This document shows, piece by piece, positions 43,835-52,286 of a DNA stretch of 64,000 nucleotides (position 1 is its first letter; each line of letters starts with the position of its first letter). The position numbers were made by a program, and so were the translations under genes. Below the pieces are notes generated by a model. The model worked only from the letters and a program-made list of their open reading frames with translations, made no database searches and was not told where the DNA came from. Source of the DNA: Lignipirellula cremea (lineage in GTDB: Bacteria; Planctomycetota; Planctomycetia; Pirellulales; Pirellulaceae); the NCBI RefSeq assembly GCF_007751035.1, contig NZ_CP036433.1, forward strand, positions 8,785,001 through 8,849,000. Direction: 5' to 3'.

Positions 43835-45115
43835 TTACATGCCTTCGGCCAGGGCGGCCAGGTGCCGGCTGAAGTGGTCGGCCAGCACCTCGGTGTAGGT
43901 GTCAGGGTTTGACTCCAGGACGGAGCGGACGGCCGGGCCCAGTTCGGGATCGGTCAGCGTGGAGCCGAACGTGCAGTGCAAAATCTGCCGGCCCGGCTCC
44001 GTGAAGCCGGCGCCCTGGGGCGTATCGGCCCAGCGTTCCAGGTACAGCTGTTCCAGCCGCGTCGCCTCCAGGCCGTCGTCCGTCGGAACGGCCGCATTGG
44101 TGGCCGAAACATGGTAAGTCGCTTTGTCCACATCGTACCGTTGCCGGGCGAACTGTACGATCCGGCGAAACAGCGATTCCTCGTGCCGGGCCACGACCCG
44201 CAGCGCTTCCAGATAACTGGTGCCGGCCGTTTTCACATGGAACCGGCCCTTTGTCGCCCGGGCCAAAGCCGGATACATGGACAGTTTATCGGATCCGGAA
44301 TGCAGGCTCAGTTTGTACGGCCCCAGCAGCTCGGCGATCGCCGCATGCTGATTGAGGGAGGCTTCCAGCGCGCCGACGTCGCCTTTGTAGTCGACCCCTT
44401 TTTCCAGTTCTCCAATGAACCGCGGGGCCAGGCTGACCAGTTTCATGCCGCCGCGGAGGCACTGATCGGCGATGATGTAATGCTCGGCCAGCGTGGTCGG
44501 CTGGTCGGTTTCGTCGACCGACAGCTCGATCTCATAATCGCGTCCCAGCTGCTCATGGACGCTACGAATATGGTCGCCCAGCGCCAATGCCTGGGCAATC
44601 GCGGGACCGTATTTGACGGCCGCCCGCATGCAGGCCTGCTCGTCGAGTTCGATCGTCTGGCCAGTCGGCAAGGGAATCGATTTGCCGCGGTACTGGTCGT
44701 ACCAGGGCGCCGCATCCCGGGCCGCGGCGAACTTGTCGCGGAGCGTCGCCTCGGAATAATCGTCGGCCTGCTGGTCGACCGCGTCGGACGGATCGATGGT
44801 GAAAAAGGTAAAGCCTACGGCGGCCGTCAGATCGACGTCCGCCGGCGTTTTCAGGTGATCGGCGTCGGCGCCAATACGGCCGGTCCAGCCCGCAGAGGCG
44901 GCCCCGGTCAGGGCGTCGTCCATCACCTGCTGGGCGGTCCGCTGGGTGCGGGTCATCTCGCGGATCGACTGCTGCGGGAAGATCGGCTCAATGCCGGCCC
45001 CGGCGCGTTGCATGGCCGCCACGTGTCCCGGAGTCGCCAGGCCGATGCGATCGCCAAAGCCAAAACTGGGCGCCAGACCTAAAGTTTCGCAACGATTGGA
45101 AGTGGGTGAATTCAT
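43835..45115 (-). CDS. Tagaturonate epimerase family protein (UxaE-like)
   Basis: 426 residues. The sequence has the UxaE-family run SFGFGDRIGLATPGHV, PQQSIREMTRTQRT, GADADHLKTPADVD and FTFFTIDPSDAVD, plus SLHSGSDKLSMYPALA and FHVKTAGTSYLEALR. His, Asp and Lys in these blocks are probable metal or catalytic residues. Thermotoga UxaE epimerises D-tagaturonate to D-fructuronate. Here it would link the zinc dehydrogenase product to the SDR. It lies 15 bases after the TIM-barrel gene and 127 bases before the mutarotase gene. Confidence 0.75.
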   Translation of the reverse strand: MNSPTSNRCETLGLAPSFGFGDRIGLATPGHVAAMQRAGAGIEPIFPQQSIREMTRTQRTAQQVMDDALTGAASAGWTGRIGADADHLKTPADVDLTAAVGFTFFTIDPSDAVDQQADDYSEATLRDKFAAARDAAPWYDQYRGKSIPLPTGQTIELDEQACMRAAVKYGPAIAQALALGDHIRSVHEQLGRDYEIELSVDETDQPTTLAEHYIIADQCLRGGMKLVSLAPRFIGELEKGVDYKGDVGALEASLNQHAAIAELLGPYKLSLHSGSDKLSMYPALARATKGRFHVKTAGTSYLEALRVVARHEESLFRRIVQFARQRYDVDKATYHVSATNAAVPTDDGLEATRLEQLYLERWADTPQGAGFTEPGRQILHCTFGSTLTDPELGPAVRSVLESNPDTYTEVLADHFSRHLAALAEGM

Positions 45116-45130
45116 CAGAGGCGCCGCCTT

Positions 45131-45949
45131 TCAGTCCCGGAAGTAACGTTGGAATGCTTCAATCGTTTTGACCGCGGCCGTGTCGGCGTCGGGCAAGGGA
45201 AAGGCCTCGGCCGAAAGGTAGCCGTCGTAGCCGGTTTCTTTCAACGCAGCGGCGATCGGCGCAAAGTCCATGTGGCCGAGCCCCATCGCCTGGCGATTGG
45301 AATCGACGAAGTGGACGTGGCCAATGTACCCCTGCCCTGCCCTGACCGCCGCGGCCAGGTCGGCCTCTTCGATGTTCATGTGGAACAGATCGGCCAGCAG
45401 CAACACGTTGCGGGTGGTCAGCGTTTTCAAAAACGCGACGCCGTCGGCGACCGTTTTGATCAGGTTGGTTTCGTAACGGTTCAGCGGCTCATAAATCAGC
45501 GGCGCGCCCGCCTTCTCGGCGTAAGGCCCCAGGTCCTCCAGCGCTTCCGCCAGTAGCGCGAGGGCGGCGGCCAGATCCAGCTCTCCGCCCCAGCGGCCTT
45601 GCATGGAACCAATGATGGCCGGGGCCTCGTAAGGAGCGCCAAAGTCGATCATCGACCGGATGAACTCGCGGGCGGCCGTCCGCTGGGCCGGATCCGGATC
45701 GGTCAGTTTCAGGCCGTGCTTCACCATGCCGGCTCCGGTGCCGACCGCGGCTACCTTTAAATTGTGCTGGTTCAACAGGCCGTTCAGTTCGCCCGCGTCG
45801 ACCGTATCGGGACCGGGGGCGAAAATCTCGATGGCGTCGTAGCCCAGTTCGGCCGCCCGGGCGCAAGCGGCCGGCAGTCCATCCCAGAATACAAAGGGGC
45901 CGCCGCGAGCTTCCTCGACCAGGCTCACGGTCACTGCAGATTTCATCAT
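45131..45949 (-). CDS. Sugar phosphate isomerase/epimerase-like TIM barrel
   Basis: 272 residues of the AP-endonuclease-2/xylose-isomerase-like barrel. Metal ligands appear in YDAIEIFAPG, the central LIYEPLNRYETN, LLADLFHMNIEE, and GHVHFVDSNRQ with GYLSAEAFP. This is the pattern of hydroxypyruvate isomerase and ketose 3-epimerase relatives. The exact step is unknown; it could epimerise an intermediate or side product. ATG 45949 is chosen for the AAGGAG site nine bases upstream; ATG 45946 is next to it. The longer frame to 45997 would overlap the dehydrogenase gene. Confidence 0.78.
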   Translation of the reverse strand: MMKSAVTVSLVEEARGGPFVFWDGLPAACARAAELGYDAIEIFAPGPDTVDAGELNGLLNQHNLKVAAVGTGAGMVKHGLKLTDPDPAQRTAAREFIRSMIDFGAPYEAPAIIGSMQGRWGGELDLAAALALLAEALEDLGPYAEKAGAPLIYEPLNRYETNLIKTVADGVAFLKTLTTRNVLLLADLFHMNIEEADLAAAVRAGQGYIGHVHFVDSNRQAMGLGHMDFAPIAAALKETGYDGYLSAEAFPLPDADTAAVKTIEAFQRYFRD

Positions 45950-45983
45950 GGGGGTAATCTCCTTGCAGGCGGCGGGGGCCGCT

Positions 45984-47009
45984 TCAGGCAACTTCAATGA
46001 CCGCTTTGATCACGCCCGATTCGGGATGGGTAAACGATTCAAACTGGGCGATCACGTCGTCGAACGCGACGCGGTGCGTGATCCAGGGCTGTGTGTCGAT
46101 GGTGCCGTCTTCAATCAGGCCAATGATCCGGGCAAAGTCGGCCGGCAAGGCGTTGCGGGAGCCTTTGATGGTCATTTCCGGACGATGCAAGGCCGTATGC
46201 AGGAAGGTAATTTCCGACGTGGTAATGCCGACATAGACCAGCGTGCCGGTCGGAGCGACGTACGCCATGGCGTTTGCCATGGAGCGGTTGTTGCCGGTGG
46301 CGTCGGTCACGACGAAGTACTTGTCGCCGCCGGTGATCTCGCGGATCTGCTCGACCTCGCTGCCGTCCCCCTGGAAGAGAATCGTATGCGGCACGCCGTA
46401 TTTCTCGCGGCAGAAGTCCAGCCGCGATTCGACCATATCCATCACCGTGATGGTGGCTCCTGTCAGCCGGGTGAACTCCAGCGTGGCCAGGCCGATCGGT
46501 CCGGCGCCGATGATCAGCACATGGTCGCCCTCTTTGGGAGCGCCGCGGTCGGTGGCGTGGCAGCCGATCGCCAGTGTTTCGACCAGGGCCAGCTGTTCGT
46601 ACGAAAGCTTCGACGAAGGATGCAGCTTGTCGGCCCGGACCAGGAACCGCTCACACAGGCCGCCGTCGACCATCACGCCGATCACGTTCAGCGATTCACA
46701 GCAGTTGGTGCTCCCCTTGCGACAGGGGAAACAGGTCCCGCAGTTCATATACGGCTCCACGCTGCAGCGATCGCCCGGCTTGACCTGGGTGACTCCTTCG
46801 CCGACTTCCAGCACTTCGACTCCCAGCTCGTGGCCCGGGATGCGCGGGTATTTGAAGAAGGGAAATTTCCCCAGATAGCCGCTGTAGTCGGTGCCGCAAA
46901 TGCCCATGCGATGGGTCCGCACCAGCGCCTGGCCGGGGCCGGGCGAGCCGGGATCGGCGACTTCGACCTGGGCAAAATTTTTCGGCTCTTCGAGTCGAAT
47001 GGCTTTCAT
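45984..47009 (-). CDS. Zinc-dependent alcohol dehydrogenase, L-galactonate-5-dehydrogenase (LgoD)-like
   Basis: 341 residues, medium-chain dehydrogenase. The catalytic zinc ligands are in GICGTD and PRIPGHELG. Structural zinc cysteines lie in CGTCFPCRKGSTNCC, and the cofactor loop is IGAGPIGLA. Features shared with E. coli LgoD are FFKYPRIPGHE, TNCCESLNVIGVMVDGG, DATGNNRSM and KGSRNALPADFA. LgoD oxidises L-galactonate to D-tagaturonate. It lies 34 bases before the TIM-barrel gene and 24 bases after the AKR gene in the operon. Confidence 0.82.
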   Translation of the reverse strand: MKAIRLEEPKNFAQVEVADPGSPGPGQALVRTHRMGICGTDYSGYLGKFPFFKYPRIPGHELGVEVLEVGEGVTQVKPGDRCSVEPYMNCGTCFPCRKGSTNCCESLNVIGVMVDGGLCERFLVRADKLHPSSKLSYEQLALVETLAIGCHATDRGAPKEGDHVLIIGAGPIGLATLEFTRLTGATITVMDMVESRLDFCREKYGVPHTILFQGDGSEVEQIREITGGDKYFVVTDATGNNRSMANAMAYVAPTGTLVYVGITTSEITFLHTALHRPEMTIKGSRNALPADFARIIGLIEDGTIDTQPWITHRVAFDDVIAQFESFTHPESGVIKAVIEVA

Positions 47010-47033
47010 CGGTCCTGTTTCCTGAATGGGGGG

Positions 47034-47987
47034 TTATTCGACAACCGTGCGCGGCGGGTCGTTATTTTCGGGTCGGCCTTCGACATAAAACCAGTTATGG
47101 ATCGGCTGCAGAATGGCCTGCACCTCGGCCAGCAGCTGTTCATCCAGCGGCTGCTGCGCCCATTCCAGCCATGCGGTCACCTGCCGCGGGTCGGCGGTTC
47201 CCGTGATACAGGTCGAAAACGACGGATTCGCTATAGAGAACTGTAACGCTAACTGGGCAATGTCGACACCACGGCTGTGGCAATGCCGGGCCGCTTCGGC
47301 CGCGATCGCCCGCACCTGGGGCGTCGCCTTGTGCCACGGCGGAAGCGCCGCATTCGTCAGCAAACGGGCCGAGAAAGGGGCCGCGTTCATCAGCCCCACC
47401 TGCTTCTCCGCACACAGCGGAATCAGTTCCAGGGCCATGTCGTTCTGCAGGGTGTAATGGTTGTAGCTCAGCACCACATCGAGTTCGGCCTGGGCCAGCG
47501 CCTGTTTGAACATTTGCATCGGGTAACCGCTCACGCCGACGAACCGCACCTTCCCTTTTTGCACCTGTTCCCGCAGGGCCGGCAGCGTCTCCTCAAACAC
47601 CTGGGTCATGTCGACAAACTCAATATCGTGGCAGAGCACAATATCCAGATGATCGACTTTCATCCGCTCCAGCGAAATGTCGATGCTTTCCGCCACCCGC
47701 CGGGCGCTGAAGTCAAAATGCTGCGGCGCGTAACGTCCCAGCTTGGTGCTTAACAGGAAGCGGTCCCGGGGGATGTTCGGCAACACCTGGCCCAGCAGCA
47801 CTTCGCTCATGCCGCGGCCATAGTAGGGGGACGTATCGATAAAGTTCATGCCGCCGTCGAGCGCCACATGCACGCTCCGCAGCGCCTCGCCCAGGTCGAC
47901 GTTGCCAAACTCGGCGCCAAGCGACGACGCTCCAAAGCCGATGATCGACAGCTCCAGCCCGGTTTTCCCCAATGTTCGCGTTTCCAT
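47034..47987 (-). CDS. Aldo/keto reductase, L-galactose dehydrogenase-like
   Basis: 317 residues. The AKR catalytic set is visible: Asp and Tyr in FIDTSPYYGRG, Lys in LLSTKLGRY, His in IVLCHDIEFVD. The runs GFGASSLGAEFG, FDFSARRVAESIDISLERM and DVVLSYNHYTLQN are specific to the L-galactose dehydrogenase group known from plant vitamin C synthesis. It would oxidise L-galactose (or L-fucose) at C1 to the lactone with NAD(P). It is the first gene of the sugar-acid operon; an AGAGG site precedes the ATG. Confidence 0.82.
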   Translation of the reverse strand: METRTLGKTGLELSIIGFGASSLGAEFGNVDLGEALRSVHVALDGGMNFIDTSPYYGRGMSEVLLGQVLPNIPRDRFLLSTKLGRYAPQHFDFSARRVAESIDISLERMKVDHLDIVLCHDIEFVDMTQVFEETLPALREQVQKGKVRFVGVSGYPMQMFKQALAQAELDVVLSYNHYTLQNDMALELIPLCAEKQVGLMNAAPFSARLLTNAALPPWHKATPQVRAIAAEAARHCHSRGVDIAQLALQFSIANPSFSTCITGTADPRQVTAWLEWAQQPLDEQLLAEVQAILQPIHNWFYVEGRPENNDPPRTVVE

Positions 47988-48026
47988 CCGTGCCTCTAGT
48001 AAATGTTAATAAATCAAGAACGGTTC

Positions 48027-48061
48027 GCCGGCGCCGCCCTGCCGGGAAGGCGGCTGCCGGC
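48027..48061 (-). terminator. GC-rich hairpin between VOC and AKR genes
   Basis: GCCGGCGCCGCC (48027-48038) pairs with GGCGGC-t-GCCGGC (48049-48061) with one bulge. Read on the minus strand it is followed by a T-containing stretch. It could end the VOC transcript or attenuate read-through into the sugar-acid operon. Confidence 0.5.
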
Positions 48062-48093
48062 CTCACGCCAGACAAACGTCGGTCGCAGCCGCA

Positions 48094-48648
48094 CTATTTT
48101 TTCGGACCGACCAGCTCGACCACGTTCCCATCGGGATCGCGCACCACGGTCAGATAAATGCCTTCGGGAAAGCCCTTCGGCAGGGCGACCGGGCCTTTGG
48201 CCAGCGGTTTGACGCCAATTGCCGCCAGACGCTTCACGGCCTGGGTGGTGTCCGTCACCATGATGGTGATATAGCTGTAACCGAGCTGGCTGTGGATGAA
48301 CGTGTTGTCGCTCTTTTTGTTTTTGACGCCAGGGGTTTGCATCAGTTTCAGTTTCGTCCCGCCGGCTTCGTCGCCCAGGGTCAGCACGCGGATATCGAGA
48401 GGCACATTATCGGCCAGCCCCGCGTCGCGGCCGAAATCGCCGCCAACCGAGAAGCCCGTCTGCTCCGTGAAGCCGATCCCCTCGGTGTAAAACTTGACCG
48501 ACGCTTCGATATCGCTGACCACCACGCCCAGGTCGATCACGCCGGTGGCGAATGCTTTCTCTTCCGCCGGCTTTTTCTCTTCCGCCGACGCCACTCCGGA
48601 AACGGCGACCAGCATGGGGATTACGATCAAATAACGAGCGATTTTCAT
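48094..48648 (-). CDS. Secreted VOC (glyoxalase/bleomycin-resistance) family protein
   Basis: 184 residues. A signal peptide (ARYLIVIPMLVAVSGVASA) and a short lysine/glutamate linker precede one VOC fold. DLGVVVSDIEASVKFYTEGIGF and YLTVVRDPDGNVVELVG are the two hallmark strands with metal-ligand positions. VOC proteins are usually cytoplasmic, and export is common in Planctomycetes. The substrate is unknown. The gene ends before a strong hairpin, so membership of the downstream operon is doubtful. A GGAGA site precedes the ATG. Confidence 0.82.
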   Translation of the reverse strand: MKIARYLIVIPMLVAVSGVASAEEKKPAEEKAFATGVIDLGVVVSDIEASVKFYTEGIGFTEQTGFSVGGDFGRDAGLADNVPLDIRVLTLGDEAGGTKLKLMQTPGVKNKKSDNTFIHSQLGYSYITIMVTDTTQAVKRLAAIGVKPLAKGPVALPKGFPEGIYLTVVRDPDGNVVELVGPKK

Positions 48649-48914
48649 AGGTGTCTCCTCAACAGGGGGTTTCCCGCCTATCGGGCGGGGTCAGCAGATC
48701 AGACGGCGCCGGTGATTGTAACCCGAAAACAGTTCGGCGGCGATGATTTGCGAAGAGCCTGCCGGCTGAGTAATCTATGCGTTGGGATGCGGGTCGCGGC
48801 GCCCGGTCCTGGACCCCATGCGGCCCTCGCCGCACCAGGCGCCCGCCCCGATCGACACCCTGCCTGACCACCCACCCACAACCCCCGGCCTGATCGCCTT
48901 CGGAGGAGAATTCG

Positions 48915-49763
48915 ATGACACGCCTGTTTTGCGGTTTACTCGCGGTTTGGGGATGCCTTGCTGCGCTCACGGCGCCGGCTGCTGGCCAGAGCGTCATCCC
49001 CGACGCCCGACTCGATGCGATCGTGCGGAAGTATGTGTTTGAGAAGCGGAACAACGAAGAACCGCTCACCGCCGACGACCTGAAAACCCTCTCCACCATC
49101 CAGGGGGACGCGACCGGCGTCAAAAGCCTCGACGGTCTGGAACACTGCCACGCGCTGCTGCTGCTGGACCTGCACGGCGGCCAGATCAGCGACCTCCAGC
49201 CGCTGGCCGAACTGACCGACCTGCAGTCGCTCACACTTGCGAACAACAAGATCAGCGACATCAATCCCCTCGCCAAACTGACCAGCCTGCAGTACCTGCA
49301 GCTGGCCGGGAACCAGGTCGAAGATATCAGCGTGGTCGCCGGCTTTGAGAACTTGCGCACGCTCGATCTGACCGACAACCGCGTCAAGGATCTCAAACCG
49401 CTGGCCAAAGCGACCAAAGTCTGGTCGCTGTATCTCGACGGGAACCAGGTCAGCGATCTGACGCCCCTGTCGAGCCTGACCTGGCTGTCGACGCTCGGCC
49501 TGTCGCGAAACCAGGTGAAGGATCTGGCGCCCCTCCAGGGGTCCAGCGAATGGAAGTACCTGTTCCTGCAGGAGAACAAAATCGCCAACCTGGGCGAGCT
49601 GCTGAAGATGGCCGAAGCCGACGCTGCCGGCCCGCAGCGATTTGCTCCCTTCTGGCGAATCTACCTCGCCGGCAATCCGCTTTCCGACGAGGCCCAGCAG
49701 AAACAGGCCGAAGCGATCCGCAAACTGGGCGGTCGGGTGCTGCTGGAAGATCCCAAAAAATAA
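48915..49763 (+). CDS. Secreted leucine-rich-repeat protein (internalin-type LRR)
   Basis: 282 residues. After a signal peptide (MTRLFCGLLAVWGCLAALTAPAAG) come about seven 22-residue SDS22/internalin-like repeats (residues 65-215), for example LQSLTLANNKISDINPLAKL and LWSLYLDG-type units. A C-terminal cap with NPLSDEAQQKQ follows. It is a binding scaffold without catalytic motif. An excellent GGAGGA ribosome site precedes the ATG. It is divergent from the VOC gene and 121 bases upstream of the DUF4175-like gene. Confidence 0.88.
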   Translation: MTRLFCGLLAVWGCLAALTAPAAGQSVIPDARLDAIVRKYVFEKRNNEEPLTADDLKTLSTIQGDATGVKSLDGLEHCHALLLLDLHGGQISDLQPLAELTDLQSLTLANNKISDINPLAKLTSLQYLQLAGNQVEDISVVAGFENLRTLDLTDNRVKDLKPLAKATKVWSLYLDGNQVSDLTPLSSLTWLSTLGLSRNQVKDLAPLQGSSEWKYLFLQENKIANLGELLKMAEADAAGPQRFAPFWRIYLAGNPLSDEAQQKQAEAIRKLGGRVLLEDPKK

Positions 49764-49884
49764 CGCCGCCGCTACGGCCTGACGGCGATTGCCTGCAGCC
49801 GCCCTGTCGCTGAAAATGCAACGGCCGTCCGCCCCCGCCAGGATCCGCAGGGGGCGGCCCTTTCCCCAGGCGACGCCGTCGATC

Positions 49885-52206
49885 ATGTCCAACGCCTCCG
49901 CTGAACTACCCGCACTTTCCCAGACCGTCGCCCAGGGGCTGCTCGCCCTGCGTCGCCGGATGGTGCTCTGGGTGTTGCTCGATGGGCTGGCGCAAGTCGG
50001 GCTGACGGCCCTCATCTGGGCGACGGTCGACTTCCTGCTGGACTACTACTTTTATCTCGACGTCTCCCAGCGAGCCATCATGCTGGCCCTTGGGGGCGTC
50101 GCCATCGCCTGGCGGGCCTGGCGCCGCTGGGTGCGGCCGCTTCTAAAAATGCCGACCGACGACGCATTGTGCCTGCAGGTGGAGCGTCGTTATCCCCACC
50201 TGGCCGACCGCCTGATCAGCGCGTTGCAGTTCTCCCGGCTCTCCGCCGCCGAGCAAAGCCGCATGTCGCCCCAGCTGATGCAAGCCGCCGTGGCGCAAGG
50301 CGCCGCCGCCGCCCAGGAAACCCGCTTCCCCGCGGCCCTGCGTCAGCAAAAGCAGACCCTGAACCTGGCCCTGATCGCCGGCTGCCTGGTAGCAGGACTG
50401 GGCGGGGCCGCCTTGCTGGGAGCGGAAAGAACGCGCGTCTGGGCGGACCGGAACCTGCTGCTTTCCGATCAGATGTGGCCCCAGTCAACGCGGTTCCTGA
50501 TTCATGGATTGCAGCCGGACGGACGCGTCGCCGTCCCCCGGGGCGACGCCTGGCGGCAAGTCGTGGAGATCGCCGAAGACAGCCCCGAAACGCCCGACGA
50601 AGTGTATCTCGACTTTCGTCCCGTGGCCGGTCGTCCAGCCGTGAAACTAAACCGCTTGGAGCGGGACGAACGCCTGTTCTCCACCGAGTTCCCCAGCGTG
50701 CACGAGGCCTTTCGCTTCCGCGCCCGGTCCGGCCGCTCGATCTCCCCCTGGGTCGAAGTCGTCCTGGTCGAACAACCGGCCGTCCGCGAGCTGGACCTGA
50801 CCGTCGATCCGCCGGCCTACACCGGCGGCGAACGAATCACCCTGCCCCGCGACGCCGGGCCGCACGCCGTACTGCTCGGCTCGACCGTGTCCCTCAAGGG
50901 ACGAGCCAACAAACCATTAGCTAGCGGCCGACTGCTCCTGCTGCATCCCCGGCGGGCCGAAACCTGGGGCGAAGTCCCGCTGCAGCTGGACGACGATCGC
51001 CTGGGCTTCTCCGTGGTGCTGTCGCCCGACCAGTGGCCCGGCCAGCGGCCGGAAACGGCCGACACGGCCCCATCGACGGCCGCGTACCAGGCGGCCCAGA
51101 GCGTGCGGGTGCGGATCGAACTGGAAGACACCGTGGGGCTGAAGTCCCGGCGTCCCACCACCTTTGGCCTGCGGGTGCTGCTCGATCGCGAGCCGCGGGT
51201 GCGGCTGGATCTGTCCGGCGTCGGCGGCATGGTCACACCCAACGCCCGGCTGCCGCTGGCGGCGGAGATTGAGGACGACTTCCTCATTACCTCCGCCATG
51301 CTGAACCTGGCTTGGCGCGGCGACGATCCGCAAAACAACGGCAAGGCCGAAGTCGGCTTTGAGCAGCTCGACCAGCAACTGCCGGCCGCCCAGGCCAGCA
51401 TGCAGGACGCCCTGGAACTGGAAGAACTGGCCATCACGCCGCCGGCCAGCCTGACCCTGCAGCTGGCGGCCCAGGATAACGACGATGTTTCCGGTCCGCA
51501 TGTCGGGTTGTCCAACGAACGGTTAGTCCGGGTGGTGACCGAAGAAGAGCTGCGGGCCGATCTGCTCCGCCGAGAGAAGGAGCAGCGACAGGAGTTCAAA
51601 CGTCTGTACGAAGAGCAGCTGGAACTGAGCGTCGAAGCCCGCGCCCTGGCCGCCGACACTCGCGACGCGGCCGCGCTCAGTAACATCCAGATCGAAACGC
51701 TGATGACCCTGCAGAAGAAGCAGAAACTCACGGCGACCAACACGGAACTGATCAGCACCCGCCTGGCTGGGCATCTGCTGGAGATCGCCAATAACCGGCT
51801 CGAAGAACCCGACGGCCCGCTGCAAAGGCGGCTGCTGGAGAACATCATCAAGCCGATGGCCCGGCTCGCCACCGAACAGATCCCCCGCACCGTGGGCCGC
51901 TTTGATCAGGCCCGCCGCCATGCCGCCGCGGCGGAGCCGCGCCGCGAAAGCCTGGACCAGGCAATCGCCGGCCAGGACCAGACGGCCGCCGCCATGGCCG
52001 AGATCCTGTCGTACATGGCCCGCGTCGAAGGCTACCAGGAAGCGGTCAACCTGCTCTACGAACTGGAAAAATCGCAGCAAGGGGTGTTCGACCTGACCGT
52101 CGAGGAACGGGAAGCCCGGATCAAACGCCTGCTGGAAGGCGAACCGGAGGAGAACAAAACTCCCGAGAAACCCGGGAACTCCCCGCCGCCGGCCAGCGAC
52201 GAATAA
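49885..52206 (+). CDS. Membrane protein with long outer region (DUF4175-like)
   Basis: 773 residues. Two membrane helices near the N-terminus (MVLWVLLDGLAQVGLTALIW and the next, AIMLALGGVAIAWRAW) and a third near residue 165. A beta-rich outer region follows (about 190-540) with repeated Ig-like segments (VRELDLTVDPPAYTGG). The C-terminal 220 residues are a charged coiled coil ending in a proline-rich tail. The layout is like DUF4175, but the match is by eye. ATG 49885 is chosen over the TTG at 49789 because the extra residues are arginine-rich and lack a ribosome site. The next two genes encode a secreted coiled-coil and a TPR protein and are probably co-transcribed. Confidence 0.7.
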   Translation: MSNASAELPALSQTVAQGLLALRRRMVLWVLLDGLAQVGLTALIWATVDFLLDYYFYLDVSQRAIMLALGGVAIAWRAWRRWVRPLLKMPTDDALCLQVERRYPHLADRLISALQFSRLSAAEQSRMSPQLMQAAVAQGAAAAQETRFPAALRQQKQTLNLALIAGCLVAGLGGAALLGAERTRVWADRNLLLSDQMWPQSTRFLIHGLQPDGRVAVPRGDAWRQVVEIAEDSPETPDEVYLDFRPVAGRPAVKLNRLERDERLFSTEFPSVHEAFRFRARSGRSISPWVEVVLVEQPAVRELDLTVDPPAYTGGERITLPRDAGPHAVLLGSTVSLKGRANKPLASGRLLLLHPRRAETWGEVPLQLDDDRLGFSVVLSPDQWPGQRPETADTAPSTAAYQAAQSVRVRIELEDTVGLKSRRPTTFGLRVLLDREPRVRLDLSGVGGMVTPNARLPLAAEIEDDFLITSAMLNLAWRGDDPQNNGKAEVGFEQLDQQLPAAQASMQDALELEELAITPPASLTLQLAAQDNDDVSGPHVGLSNERLVRVVTEEELRADLLRREKEQRQEFKRLYEEQLELSVEARALAADTRDAAALSNIQIETLMTLQKKQKLTATNTELISTRLAGHLLEIANNRLEEPDGPLQRRLLENIIKPMARLATEQIPRTVGRFDQARRHAAAAEPRRESLDQAIAGQDQTAAAMAEILSYMARVEGYQEAVNLLYELEKSQQGVFDLTVEEREARIKRLLEGEPEENKTPEKPGNSPPPASDE

Positions 52207-52286
52207 ATCAGCGCGGCCCGCGGGCCCCCGGTCTGGTAGCATGAAAGAGAAGCCGTTTCGAAGGTTGCACTGGCAAGGATTTCCAA

